A stretch of DNA of 64,000 nucleotides from Mucilaginibacter achroorhodeus (GTDB lineage: Bacteria > Bacteroidota > Bacteroidia > Sphingobacteriales > Sphingobacteriaceae), in contig NZ_VOEI01000003.1 in NCBI RefSeq assembly GCF_007846095.1, positions 62,001 through 126,000 of the forward strand, written 5' to 3'. A program made the position numbers and the translations under genes. The notes beneath the pieces are model-generated. The model had not been told where the DNA came from. It saw nothing but the letters and a program-made list of their open reading frames with translations, and did no database searches. Below, one piece after another: positions 34,930 through 44,050 of this stretch. The first letter of the stretch is position 1, and the number at the start of each line of letters is the position of its first letter.

Positions 34930-36288
34930 ATGAATACAGACCAGGTTATAGCTCACATTAAAGACAATAATGTTCAAAAAATAAAATTTGCGTTTGCTGA
35001 CATAGATGGCATTTTGCGTGGTAAGGTGATCAGCAAACAAAAATTTCTGGATGGCTTGCAAGGTGGTTATGGTTTTTGTGACGTGGTTTTTGGTTGGGAT
35101 AGCACCGATACACCCTATGATAATGTTGAGGTGACCGGCTGGCACAGCGGCTATCCGGATAAGCAGTGTTATATCGATCTGTCGACTTTTCGGATGATCC
35201 CCTGGGAAGATAACGTGCCTTTTTTTATAGCTGATTATACAGGTCCTGATAAAAATGCATTAGATGTATGCCCAAGAAGCTTGCTAAAAAAGACAATAGC
35301 TGAGTGCGATGAATTGGGCTACGTAGCGCAATTTGCACAGGAATTTGAATGGTTCAATTTTTATGAAACACCGCAGAGCCTTCAGCATAAAGGTTTCAGG
35401 AATTTGGAACCATTATCTTCGGGTATGTTCGGCTACTCTATATTAAGGCCCTCTCAAAATAGGTCATTCTACAACGACTTGTTTGATAAGCTTACCCAAT
35501 ACCAAATACCAATTGAAGGCTTACATACAGAAACAGGGCCGGGAGTATACGAAGCAGCTATACACCACGCACCAACTTTAGAAGCTGCAGACATGGCGGT
35601 GCTTTTTAAAACTGCGGTGAAAGAAATTGCATCGCAGCATGGCTTAACTGCAACCTTTATGGCAAAATGGAATGAAAATTTGCCTGGCTGCAGTGGGCAC
35701 ATCCACCAAAGTTTATGGTCGGCGGATGGTGGTAAGAACCTATTTTACAATGGTACAGACCTAAACAAGATGAGCGAATTGCATAAACAGTACCTGGCCG
35801 GCCAGCTTTATTGTATGCCGCACTTATTGCCAATGTATGCCCCGACCATTAACAGCTATAAGCGCCTGGTAGAAGGTGCCTGGGCGCCAACTACCATCAC
35901 CTGGGCAATTGATAACCGCACAACAGCGCTGAGGGTTATTAATACAGTTGAGAAAAACACCCGGTTAGAGACCCGCATACCCGGCTCAGATACCAATCCC
36001 TATCTCGCTATTGCGGCAGCACTGGCATCAGGCCTATATGGCATAAAAAACAAACTTAACTTGGACATTGCCGCAACAAAGGGTAACGGTTATGAGAATA
36101 AATCTAACGGTGTGCTGCACAATAACTTATTTGATGCTGCTACTGCAATGCAAAATTCTCCTGTTGCTAAAGAATTATTTGGCGATGGATTTGTAAAACA
36201 CTTTACTCAAACCCGCTTGTGGGAACATAAGCAATATGCCAAAAGTGTGAGCGATTGGGAATTGAAAAGATATTTTGAAGGGATATGA
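34930..36288 (+). CDS. Glutamine synthetase family protein (GSI-like, PuuA/GlnA-like)
   Basis: About 452 residues from ATG 34930; an upstream in-frame TTG at 34909 is less likely. It has FAFADIDGILRGKVIS at the N-terminus, then ETGPGVYEAAIHHAPTLEAAD (metal-binding Glu region), FMAKWNENLPGCSGHIHQSLW, and IDNRTTALRVI. The N-terminal DIDG form and the overall pattern suit amine- or amino-acid-specific GS paralogues such as gamma-glutamylputrescine synthetase, rather than housekeeping GlnA. Substrate unknown. It is followed at 64 bp by an APH-like kinase and then a HAD protein on the same strand. Confidence 0.85.
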   Translation: MNTDQVIAHIKDNNVQKIKFAFADIDGILRGKVISKQKFLDGLQGGYGFCDVVFGWDSTDTPYDNVEVTGWHSGYPDKQCYIDLSTFRMIPWEDNVPFFIADYTGPDKNALDVCPRSLLKKTIAECDELGYVAQFAQEFEWFNFYETPQSLQHKGFRNLEPLSSGMFGYSILRPSQNRSFYNDLFDKLTQYQIPIEGLHTETGPGVYEAAIHHAPTLEAADMAVLFKTAVKEIASQHGLTATFMAKWNENLPGCSGHIHQSLWSADGGKNLFYNGTDLNKMSELHKQYLAGQLYCMPHLLPMYAPTINSYKRLVEGAWAPTTITWAIDNRTTALRVINTVEKNTRLETRIPGSDTNPYLAIAAALASGLYGIKNKLNLDIAATKGNGYENKSNGVLHNNLFDAATAMQNSPVAKELFGDGFVKHFTQTRLWEHKQYAKSVSDWELKRYFEGI

Positions 36289-36352
36289 TCAGATTATTTG
36301 TAGTATCTACATTTAAAAACGGTAAACAATAGTATATTAGCCTCATTAACCA

Positions 36353-37432
36353 ATGTATTACTTGGGATCAGGTCGCTCGATCCCGGTTCATAAAATGGAC
36401 TTTCACCTAATTATAAGATCGGCCTGGGAGGGTTACGATAAATCTAAGACGATCCGCAGCATTGATGATATCAGTGCCATGGTGTCTACCAATCACGTGT
36501 ACCGCATCACCTTTGATGACGACGATATTGTTATCGCCAAGCTATCATTCTTTGGCAAGTTTGAGCATTTTAAAGAAGATCATCGCATTATACAAGCGCT
36601 GTCAAACAACCTGTTGTACCCGTTCGAGAACCTGCTGTCGAAGTCCCTGCTTAAGAATAACAGGGTCTATATCTATCGCTACAAAAGCGGTAAAGATGAT
36701 GCCTGGGTGGTTTTTTACAACCCAACCCGTATGGCAGAACGTTTGCCCCGCAGGTTAGATGATGATATGATCAGAAAACTGGGTAGCCAGATAGGCAAAT
36801 TCCATAAAGCCTGCTCAAGGGTTAAGAACGTAGTTCCTAAATCATCAAAAACACTTCGAACAGATATTTACGACCTGCAAAGACAGTTAGATAAAGATGA
36901 GCAGAAATTTGGCACCCGTGCACAGGTAGATCTTTTAAAATACCATTGCGAGCAATTCCTGAAAAACCGGTCGCGGTATAACATGAGCTCGTTTGAGATC
37001 ATACCTGTTTTTATCGACTGGAACATTGGTAATTTCTCGGTCACGGCCGACTTGGAGTTGTTTTCGCGCTGGGATTACGATTGGTTTAGGATGAGTTACC
37101 GTTTGCTTGATTTTTACTTTTTCAGCAGGGTAGTATCAGATGCCGGCGACCGTACCGTGTTCAGTTACGTGATAGGCCCAATGATGGAAGACCGGTTTAT
37201 ACTGTTCTTACAGGAATATCACAAAATTAACCCAATAACGGCAGATGAGATACGCTTTTTGAAGGAAGCTTACCGTTTCTTTATTCTTAATTATGTAATA
37301 AAAGATGGTAAATACTTTTTTAGCGAGCAATATGCAAAGAAATTACAGGCAGAAGCAATGGAAATATATTTGCCATCAGTAGATAGGGATTTCGATGCCG
37401 AAAAAATTATAAAGGCGTTAGGGCTTGAATGA
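36353..37432 (+). CDS. Aminoglycoside phosphotransferase (APH)-fold kinase-like protein
   Basis: A 359-residue protein with a protein-kinase-like fold. The N-lobe has VYRITFDDDDIVIAKLSFFG with the ATP-anchoring Lys. The catalytic loop reads FIDWNIGNF with Asp222 and Asn227, where classical APH enzymes have HGDxxxxN; the metal-binding Asp is in RWDYDWFR about 15 residues later. Thus it is probably an active but divergent small-molecule kinase. It follows a GS-family gene and precedes a HAD-IIA gene by 90 bp, so its substrate may be part of the same pathway (inference). Alternatives: homoserine-kinase-II or choline-kinase relatives. Confidence 0.7.
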   Translation: MYYLGSGRSIPVHKMDFHLIIRSAWEGYDKSKTIRSIDDISAMVSTNHVYRITFDDDDIVIAKLSFFGKFEHFKEDHRIIQALSNNLLYPFENLLSKSLLKNNRVYIYRYKSGKDDAWVVFYNPTRMAERLPRRLDDDMIRKLGSQIGKFHKACSRVKNVVPKSSKTLRTDIYDLQRQLDKDEQKFGTRAQVDLLKYHCEQFLKNRSRYNMSSFEIIPVFIDWNIGNFSVTADLELFSRWDYDWFRMSYRLLDFYFFSRVVSDAGDRTVFSYVIGPMMEDRFILFLQEYHKINPITADEIRFLKEAYRFFILNYVIKDGKYFFSEQYAKKLQAEAMEIYLPSVDRDFDAEKIIKALGLE

Positions 37433-37480
37433 GTGGTTGATTAAGTTAATTAAGTGAGTAGTTAAAATACCCTACACGAT

Positions 37481-37520
37481 GAACTAATGAACCAATAAAC
37501 TAATGAACAATTGAACTAAA
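37481..37520. repeat. Five-copy degenerate 8-bp tandem repeat
   Basis: Units GAACTAAT, GAACCAAT, AAACTAAT, GAACAATT, GAACTAAA run head to tail and end 2 bp before the HAD gene start codon. Confidence 0.6.
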
Positions 37521-37522
37521 AC

Positions 37523-38392
37523 ATGAAACGCATTGAGGATTTCAAATCGATTATAGACCGTTACGACGTTGTTTTTTTTGATGCGTTTGGTGTGCTGAAA
37601 ACCCATAGTGGCTTGCTGCCGGGTATAGAAAGAACATTTGCCTATCTCGAAGCCCAGGGCAAAGAGTATTACATTGTTACAAACGATGCCTCTCGCAGCC
37701 CTGCGCAGCTTGCGGAATCTTATCATAAAAAAGATCTTCACTGCGTATCAGCAGATAGGATAATCTCATCGGGACAGCTTACTAAAGAATACCTGGAATT
37801 AAAGGTACATGATGGTTACGTGGCTTATTTGGGTACAGAAGAGTCTGCGCATTATATAGAAAGTGCCGGCTTAAAAACGCTACCGGTACGCGATGTGGAC
37901 AGTACCAATATTGACAAAGTAAATGCGCTGGTATTTATGGATGACGAGGGTTTCGATTGGTTTCATGATATCAACAAAACCGTTAACCTGTTGCGCAAGC
38001 GTACCATACCGGCTATTGTTGCCAATACTGATTACGCTTACCCGGTATCAAAACACGATGTGAGCATTGCCATTGGTGGTATAGCGCAAATGATAGAAAC
38101 TATAGTGGGCAAAAAGTTTATTCGGTTTGGTAAGCCTGATTCGCAAATGTTTATGTTTGCTTATGACCTTATAAGAGACTACCGTCCGATCAGTAAAAAG
38201 CAGATCGTCATGGTTGGCGACACTCTTCAAACAGATATTATTGGCGGTAATAAATTTGGTTTAGATACGATATTGGTATTATCCGGCAATACTTTGCCAC
38301 AAGATGCAGATAACCGCATACAGGCTACAGGCATTGTGCCTACTTATATTTGTGAAAGTGCAGTTTTAGGGCCTGAGGCTTTGAATTTTTAA
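37523..38392 (+). CDS. HAD-IIA (NagD-like) hydrolase-family protein lacking the usual acid/base Asp
   Basis: A 289-residue HAD protein with the HAD-IIA cap arrangement. Motif I reads VVFFDAFGVLK: nucleophile Asp20 is present, but the +2 position, normally Asp, is Phe22. Motif II is IVTNDASRS, and motif IV is VMVGDTLQTDIIGGNKFG. The NagD-type C-terminal motif and length fit. Phosphatases need the +2 Asp as acid/base, so it may be a non-phosphatase HAD (dehalogenase-like chemistry also has an aromatic residue at this place) or a weak phosphatase. Follows the APH-like kinase gene and ends 3 bp before a GH43 gene. Confidence 0.82.
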   Translation: MKRIEDFKSIIDRYDVVFFDAFGVLKTHSGLLPGIERTFAYLEAQGKEYYIVTNDASRSPAQLAESYHKKDLHCVSADRIISSGQLTKEYLELKVHDGYVAYLGTEESAHYIESAGLKTLPVRDVDSTNIDKVNALVFMDDEGFDWFHDINKTVNLLRKRTIPAIVANTDYAYPVSKHDVSIAIGGIAQMIETIVGKKFIRFGKPDSQMFMFAYDLIRDYRPISKKQIVMVGDTLQTDIIGGNKFGLDTILVLSGNTLPQDADNRIQATGIVPTYICESAVLGPEALNF

Positions 38393-38395
38393 TCT

Positions 38396-39430
38396 ATGAA
38401 AACAGTTGTTATCAGTTGTTTTATGTTGCTTTTCACGCTGATTTCATCAGCGCAACAAAAAACTTTCACAAACCCCTTACTGCCCTCCGGTGCCGATCCT
38501 TGGGTAATAAGGCACGGTGATTATTATTACTATACCAATTCTACCGGTAGCAACCTGGCTATCTGGAAAACAAAGAACATGGCCGATCTTGGAAGGGCGC
38601 AGAAGCAAGTTGTTTGGACGCCGCCTGCCGGGAAAAGTTATTCAAAGGAACTTTGGGCTCCTGAATTACATTACCTCAGCGGTAAATGGTACATATACTT
38701 TGCTGCAGACGATGGGGATAATAATGATCACCGCATGTACGTAATCGAAAATCAATCTGATGATCCAACGAAAGGCACATGGACTTTTAAAGGGCGGGTA
38801 GGAGATGCCACTGATAAATGGGCTATAGACGGATCGGTTTTCGAACACAGGGGCCAGTTATTTATGATCTGGTCTGGCTGGGAAGGCGATTTTAATGGTC
38901 AACAGGATATTTACATTGCAAAAATGAAAAATCCGTGGACTATAGAAAGTAAGCGTTCCAAAATATCGGGCCCCTTGTTTGATTGGGAAAAAAATGGCGA
39001 CTTAGGTAAAAATAGTAACCCACCACATGTTAATGTGAATGAAGGCCCCGAGATATTGATCCATGGTGATAAGCTTTTCCTTATATACTCTGCAAGTGGT
39101 TGCTGGACTGATTTTTATGCATTAGGTATGCTTACCGCATCTGCCGGTAGCGATTTTTTGGATCCCAATTCCTGGAAAAAATCTGACAAGCCGGTATTTC
39201 AGCGTTCAATTGAAAAAAGCGTGTATGCGCCTGGTCACAACTCGTTCTTCAAATCGGCAGATGGGAAAGAGGATTGGATAATTTATCATGCCAATTCAAA
39301 GGCGGGGCAAGGCTGTGGCGGTTTTCGTTCGCCAAGAATGCAAAAATTCACCTGGAATGCAGATGGCACACCAAACTTTGGTGAACCTGTCGCTGAAGGG
39401 ACTGTTTTGAAAGCACCATCAGATAAGTAA
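38396..39430 (+). CDS. Secreted glycoside hydrolase family 43 protein
   Basis: A 344-residue five-bladed propeller enzyme with a signal peptide (MKTVVISCFMLLFTLISSAQ). GH43 catalytic residues are visible: Asp34 in SGADPWVI (base), Asp in WAIDGSVFEH (pKa modulator), and Glu in NEGPEILIHG (acid). The family acts on arabinofuranosides or xylosides. It starts 3 bp after the HAD gene, and a mutarotase lipoprotein follows 24 bp later, so the three may form one transcript. Confidence 0.9.
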   Translation: MKTVVISCFMLLFTLISSAQQKTFTNPLLPSGADPWVIRHGDYYYYTNSTGSNLAIWKTKNMADLGRAQKQVVWTPPAGKSYSKELWAPELHYLSGKWYIYFAADDGDNNDHRMYVIENQSDDPTKGTWTFKGRVGDATDKWAIDGSVFEHRGQLFMIWSGWEGDFNGQQDIYIAKMKNPWTIESKRSKISGPLFDWEKNGDLGKNSNPPHVNVNEGPEILIHGDKLFLIYSASGCWTDFYALGMLTASAGSDFLDPNSWKKSDKPVFQRSIEKSVYAPGHNSFFKSADGKEDWIIYHANSKAGQGCGGFRSPRMQKFTWNADGTPNFGEPVAEGTVLKAPSDK

Positions 39431-39454
39431 ATCAGAAAATTAGTAATTCATATT

Positions 39455-40633
39455 ATGACAAACACATTTAATAAAGCAACTTTGGCAGTAATGCTGGCAG
39501 CAAGCGTAGCGTTTACGGCTTGTAACCAAGCTGCAAAAAAATCAGAAACAACCATGACAGATAGTACCCAAACCAAACCACAGCTACCTCAGGCTTCGGC
39601 ATTTGAGAAAACCATTAACGGCAAACAAACTCACCTTTACATCCTGAAAAATAAAAATGGGATGGAGGCTGCGGTAACCAATTATGGCGGGCGTGTTGTA
39701 AGCTTATTAGTGCCCGATAAAGATGGTAAGCTAACTGATGTGGTTTTAGGTTTTGAGAACGTTGATGGCTTTATCAATTCAAAGGAACCGTATTACGGTG
39801 CAACTATCGGCCGTTTTGGTAACCGTATTGCAAAAGGTAAATTTAAACTGGATGGCAAGGAATATACCTTAGCTATCAACAACGGACAAAACACTTTACA
39901 CGGTGGTCATCCGGGTTTCCAGGAAACGGTTTGGGATGCAAAACAGATAGATAGTGCAACACTTGAGTTAAGCTACCTTGCTAAAGATATGGAAGGCGGT
40001 TTTCCGGGCAACTTAAATGTTAAAGTTACCTATCAGATAACTGATGATAACGCCATGAAAGTGAGTTATTCTGCTACTACGGATAAAAGCACGGTTGTTA
40101 ACCTAACCAACCATGCCTTCTTTAACTTAAACGGCGAGGGCAGCGGCACTATCTTGGATCACTCGGTACAAATGGCTGCAGATAATTACACCCCGGTAGA
40201 TAGCACTTTGATTCCTACAGGTAAAATTGAAGCCGTTGCAGGCACACCGTTTGATTTTACGAAACCCACAAAAATTGGCGAACGTATTAATCAGCAAAAC
40301 GAACAGTTAAAGAACGGCAAGGGTTATGACCATAACTTCGTGTTAAGCAAACATGACATCAGCACGCCGATAGCTACAGTAATTGGTGACAAAAGCGGTA
40401 TCAAAATGGAAGTGTTTACAGAAGAGCCCGGTCTGCAGTTTTACAGTGGCAACTTTATGCAGAGCCAAAATACGATGAAGCACGGCAAAAAAGATGAATA
40501 TCGTACATCATTTGCCCTTGAGACACAGCACTATCCTGATTCTCCGAACCAGCCAACTTTCCCTTCAACAGAGTTGAAACCCGGCCAGACTTATAAAACG
40601 CAATCTATTTACAAGTTCAGCGTGGTTAAATAA
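39455..40633 (+). CDS. Aldose 1-epimerase (mutarotase), predicted lipoprotein
   Basis: A 392-residue protein with a lipoprotein signal ending in FTAC, Cys23, and a mature linker rich in Ser/Thr/Gln. The GalM-type beta-sandwich shows NGQNTLHGGHPGFQE (substrate His), NLTNHAFFNLNG (catalytic His) and FALETQHYPDSPNQ (substrate-binding region with a Glu). It interconverts alpha and beta anomers of released sugars, fitting the preceding GH43 gene. Periplasmic or surface-exposed location is inferred. A strong terminator follows. Confidence 0.9.
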   Translation: MTNTFNKATLAVMLAASVAFTACNQAAKKSETTMTDSTQTKPQLPQASAFEKTINGKQTHLYILKNKNGMEAAVTNYGGRVVSLLVPDKDGKLTDVVLGFENVDGFINSKEPYYGATIGRFGNRIAKGKFKLDGKEYTLAINNGQNTLHGGHPGFQETVWDAKQIDSATLELSYLAKDMEGGFPGNLNVKVTYQITDDNAMKVSYSATTDKSTVVNLTNHAFFNLNGEGSGTILDHSVQMAADNYTPVDSTLIPTGKIEAVAGTPFDFTKPTKIGERINQQNEQLKNGKGYDHNFVLSKHDISTPIATVIGDKSGIKMEVFTEEPGLQFYSGNFMQSQNTMKHGKKDEYRTSFALETQHYPDSPNQPTFPSTELKPGQTYKTQSIYKFSVVK

Positions 40634-40651
40634 CATGCTTTAACTGATCAT

Positions 40652-40690
40652 AAACAAAAAGAGACACGATTTTCGTGTCTCTTTTTGTTT
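40652..40690. terminator. Bidirectional rho-independent terminator
   Basis: An 18-bp perfect stem (left arm 40652-40669, right arm 40673-40690) with A and T tracts lies between convergent mutarotase and yjbQ-like genes. Confidence 0.9.
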
Positions 40691-40699
40691 ATGGTTACA

Positions 40700-41122
40700 T
40701 TACTCTCCCCAAGCTGTGATAACAACGGACCGACTACCACCACGGTCGCGATGTTCACAAAGGTAGATGCCTTGCCAGGTTCCTAAAGCCAAGCGGCCAT
40801 TGGTGATAGGAATGGTTACCGAGCTGCCTAACATGGCAGCCTTTAGGTGAGCGGGCATATCGTCCGCACCTTCATAATCATGCAGGTAATCAGGGTCGTT
40901 CTCAGGCACTGCCTTGTTGAAAAACATTTCAAAATCCTGGCGCACGGTTGGGTCGGCATTTTCGTTGATACAAAGCGATGCAGATGTATGCTGAATAAAC
41001 ACCTGCAGCATTCCTGCTTTTAACTGGCTTATCTGTGGTAAAGCGTTAGTAATTTCTCTTGTGATAATATGGAAGCCACGCCTTGCCTGCGGTAAATGAA
41101 TAATCTGCTGAAATATTTTCAT
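40700..41122 (-). CDS. YjbQ-family protein (secondary thiamine-phosphate synthase-type)
   Basis: A 140-residue protein using the ATG at 41122, which gives the normal family length; upstream in-frame codons to 41191 are probably not translated. Signatures: VFIQHTSASLCINENADPTVRQD, EGADDMPAHLKAAMLGSS, LGTWQGIYLCEHRDRGGSR. The family is a small beta-barrel trimer with reported weak thiamin phosphate synthase activity in E. coli; the true role is unsettled. Single gene. Confidence 0.88.
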   Translation of the reverse strand: MKIFQQIIHLPQARRGFHIITREITNALPQISQLKAGMLQVFIQHTSASLCINENADPTVRQDFEMFFNKAVPENDPDYLHDYEGADDMPAHLKAAMLGSSVTIPITNGRLALGTWQGIYLCEHRDRGGSRSVVITAWGE

Positions 41123-41231
41123 ATTTAATAATACAAACTGATCCTGCATTATGTTCAAATTAAACCGGCCCTTAACGGATATCATAAGCAATGTATCTGT
41201 AACATATTGACTGTGACGTAATCAAACAAAT

Positions 41232-41507
41232 ATGAAAACAAAAGAGACCTTTAACCTAAATGGTAAAAACCTGGTTAACAAAATAAAAGAATTGATAGAA
41301 GAGGGTAACATCACCCGCATCACTATTAATGATAAAGCAGGCAAAGAGCTACTGAGTTTCCCATTAGCGATAGGTGTTGTAGCTGCCGTGCTGGCACCTA
41401 TATTGGCTGCTGTTGGTGCGTTAGCCTTAGTAGTTGGTGAATGTTCGCTAACGGTTGAACGTGAAGACGGGACTGCTGCCGGCAACGATAATGAACATCC
41501 GCTTTAA
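41232..41507 (+). CDS. DUF4342 membrane protein
   Basis: A 91-residue protein. Residues about 15-45 are a charged helix-strand (LVNKIKELIEEGNITRITI), followed by a 25-residue hydrophobic stretch rich in Ala/Val and a short polar end. It matches DUF4342. Function unknown. The last 4 bp overlap the stop of the convergent histidine kinase. Confidence 0.7.
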   Translation: MKTKETFNLNGKNLVNKIKELIEEGNITRITINDKAGKELLSFPLAIGVVAAVLAPILAAVGALALVVGECSLTVEREDGTAAGNDNEHPL

Positions 41508-43474
41508 GCGGATGGAAGGTTAACTGTAAAGGATGATCCGGAACCTATACGGCTGCTTACGGTAATTGAACCATTATTTGCTTCAGCAAACTCTCTGCAA
41601 AGCAGAAGACCAAGGCCGGTACCTTTTTCATTGCCGGTACCCCTTGTGCTGATATTACCCAAGTCGAATATCCCATCTAATTTGTCTGAGGCAATGCCAA
41701 TACCATTGTCTGTAACGGTAATTGAAACCTTATGGTCGTCATGCTTTTCTGCGGTGATTGTTACGTTGCTGTTTTGAGGGCTAAACTTAACAGCATTTGA
41801 TAGAAGATTCCTGATGATAAACTCAAAGTGATCCGGATCTGCAAAAATGCTTAAGTTCTCCCTTACCTTATTTTCAATAACAACGTCTTTATTTCCTGCA
41901 ACGCCGCTTAAAAATGTCGCTGCTTTATTCACCAGGTCCCGCCCGTTAAAGGCAGATGGGTTTATCGGTATACCCTTGATCTGCTTTTGCCCCCAACGGA
42001 GCAGGCTATCCAAAGTTTCTAAAGATACCGTTGTGTTGTTTTTAAGTTGATTTAATAAATCTTTGCGCTGGCCGGGCTCCAGGTCATCATCATCAACAAT
42101 ATCGAGTAGATTGATCACCGAAATGAAGGGCGATCTCAGATCATGGCCTAATATGGAGAAGAGCTTATCTTTAACCATATTTGACTCTTTTAACTCTGCA
42201 TTGGTTTTATTGAGTAGATAATTAAGCTTGCGTGTGCGGAAGTAAAAATAAACCAGCACCATCAGGATAATAAAAACTGCTACTATTACGCCATAAGATA
42301 TACTTTGCTGCAGATCGCGCTTATTGTTATCAAAGCGAAGTTGTTGCTCTCTCGCTTTAGATTGGTTTAATTCGTAGGCATTTTGTAAGCTTACGATCTG
42401 CCTGCTCATTTTTTTATAGTAAAATTCGTTCGCTATCTGGTATTGCCTGTTGCGCGCTTTATATGCCTCCGGGTAATTCCTTTGCAATTCATAAATATTG
42501 GCAATAGCATTTAGCTCGTCAACCTGCTCTTTGTAAGCTTTACGGCTTTCGGATAGTTGTAAGGCTTCCTGCCAGTACGCCAATGATTTTGCCGGATTAA
42601 TATTACCATACGTGGTTGCAAGCCCCATCAGCGTCTGTATCTGCCTGATGTAGTTATTTATCTTTCTGGCCTTGGCCAAGGCTGCCTGCTGCAGCTTAAT
42701 AGAAGTGATAGTGTCGCCTCCTTTTGCATAAACAGATGCTAAAGTATTGGTCAGCGTAATGTTGAGCCCCTGGTATTTGGGTACCTCACTTAATTTCAAT
42801 CCCTTAAGCAGATAAGGCTTAGCCTCGTTTAACCGGCCGGTTTCACGATAGGAGATAGCAATATCGTTAAAAAGGTTTAGGGAAAGATTAGAAAACGGTA
42901 AACCAGCATTTAATTTCTCAGCTATATGGTAGTACTGTAACGCACGGTCATGTTTTTTCTGGCCGGCATAAGCTTCACCTAAAGTGATGTAAGCTTCCAT
43001 TTGGCCAAATTTGTCGGCAATATGCTGGCTTAGTTCTAAGGCAGTTAAGAAAAATCCGGTTGATCGATCGTACTGACCTTTACGCAGCTCTACTACACCT
43101 AACCGGATGTTTTCTGTAGCCATACCTTTACTGTCACCTATAATGCGGTATAGTTCAAGCGCTTGCAAATATTTTTTCCTGGAACTCTCAAATTCGCCAA
43201 CGTTATCATCTATCATGCCTAACTGGTTAAGCATAACGGCTTGACCCTTTTTGTTGTGGGTAGTTTTGGCTAATTGTAAACCAAGATTGGCGTAAAATAC
43301 CGCTGAGTCGGGCTTATCGTATCGGTATCTGGAAACCAGTTTATTGTAAAGCTCGATCTTATTGGTATCTGCAGCCGGGGTGATTTTTTGAATAGCCGCA
43401 ATCCCTTTATTTGCCGATAACGCAAAGAGGATGCTTATAACGCAAAGAAGAAAAATACGCGCGGCAGTATTCAC
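41504..43474 (-). CDS. TPR-containing sensor histidine kinase
   Basis: A 656-residue signalling protein. After an N-terminal signal or anchor segment (1-27), TPR-like repeats fill about 40-380 in the periplasm, a coiled coil precedes a transmembrane helix at about 395-415, and the cytoplasmic kinase follows. The H box is SILGHDLRSPF with phospho-acceptor His444; N box NLLSNAVKFSP; G boxes TDNGIGIA and GTGLGLLLC. No response regulator is adjacent, so the partner is encoded elsewhere. The signal is unknown. Confidence 0.92.
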   Translation of the reverse strand: MNTAARIFLLCVISILFALSANKGIAAIQKITPAADTNKIELYNKLVSRYRYDKPDSAVFYANLGLQLAKTTHNKKGQAVMLNQLGMIDDNVGEFESSRKKYLQALELYRIIGDSKGMATENIRLGVVELRKGQYDRSTGFFLTALELSQHIADKFGQMEAYITLGEAYAGQKKHDRALQYYHIAEKLNAGLPFSNLSLNLFNDIAISYRETGRLNEAKPYLLKGLKLSEVPKYQGLNITLTNTLASVYAKGGDTITSIKLQQAALAKARKINNYIRQIQTLMGLATTYGNINPAKSLAYWQEALQLSESRKAYKEQVDELNAIANIYELQRNYPEAYKARNRQYQIANEFYYKKMSRQIVSLQNAYELNQSKAREQQLRFDNNKRDLQQSISYGVIVAVFIILMVLVYFYFRTRKLNYLLNKTNAELKESNMVKDKLFSILGHDLRSPFISVINLLDIVDDDDLEPGQRKDLLNQLKNNTTVSLETLDSLLRWGQKQIKGIPINPSAFNGRDLVNKAATFLSGVAGNKDVVIENKVRENLSIFADPDHFEFIIRNLLSNAVKFSPQNSNVTITAEKHDDHKVSITVTDNGIGIASDKLDGIFDLGNISTRGTGNEKGTGLGLLLCREFAEANNGSITVSSRIGSGSSFTVNLPSA

Positions 43475-43705
43475 GGTATGTTTAAATGGGAATCAATCAA
43501 CAGGGCTTCAAATATACAAAATATCTGCTGTTGTAAAGTTCTAACCTTAAAGCATATTACACATTAGTTAAAGTAATTTGTGAACAGATATATCTTGTAA
43601 TTTAATGCAGCGTTAACATGAATGTTCACATTTTTACATTAAAAATTGAATGTTTAAAAACAACATTTGCTATAGTTTGTCATTAATATATAAATCTTAA
43701 ACAAC

Positions 43706-44008
43706 ATGGTCATCTTAAAGCTTAAAACCGATTCAGATACTGAAAAACACGTAGAAATTGTTGCAGAAAGAGGGGTGTGGGGAAGCGGACTCTATAAGAT
43801 TTTTTCTTCAAGGTTCCTGGGTAAGTTTACCCATAAAGACATGCTAAACGAGCCAACTGACGAAAACGATCCTAATTTTTTGGGAGAGATCAGTATCGAT
43901 AAAGACGAAGAAAAGTGGGAGTATAAAGGCACAAAGCTTAAAATACCTGAACTGAAGAAGATAGCAGACTTCATATTTGATTACAAAGCGCCGGACGCGG
44001 TGTATTAG
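43706..44008 (+). CDS. Small protein of unknown function
   Basis: A 100-residue acidic soluble protein, no signal peptide or known motif. It is charged at the C-terminus (DKDEEKWEYKG) and starts with a beta-rich segment. It stands alone in 231 bp of upstream non-coding DNA and ends in a terminator. I do not recognise the family; codon use and the terminator support it as a real gene. Confidence 0.6.
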   Translation: MVILKLKTDSDTEKHVEIVAERGVWGSGLYKIFSSRFLGKFTHKDMLNEPTDENDPNFLGEISIDKDEEKWEYKGTKLKIPELKKIADFIFDYKAPDAVY

Positions 44009-44013
44009 CATAC

Positions 44014-44047
44014 AAAAAGAGGCGGATTTTTAAACCCGCCTCTTTTT
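44014..44047. terminator. Bidirectional rho-independent terminator
   Basis: AAAAAGAGGCGG pairs perfectly with CCGCCTCTTTTT around a 10-nt loop between convergent genes. Confidence 0.85.
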
Positions 44048-44050
44048 ATT

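Noticed and set aside
37435..37522. Short repeats considered as a CRISPR-like or phage element
   Set aside because: Units are only 8 bp and contiguous without spacers, and no cas genes or integrase are in the window.
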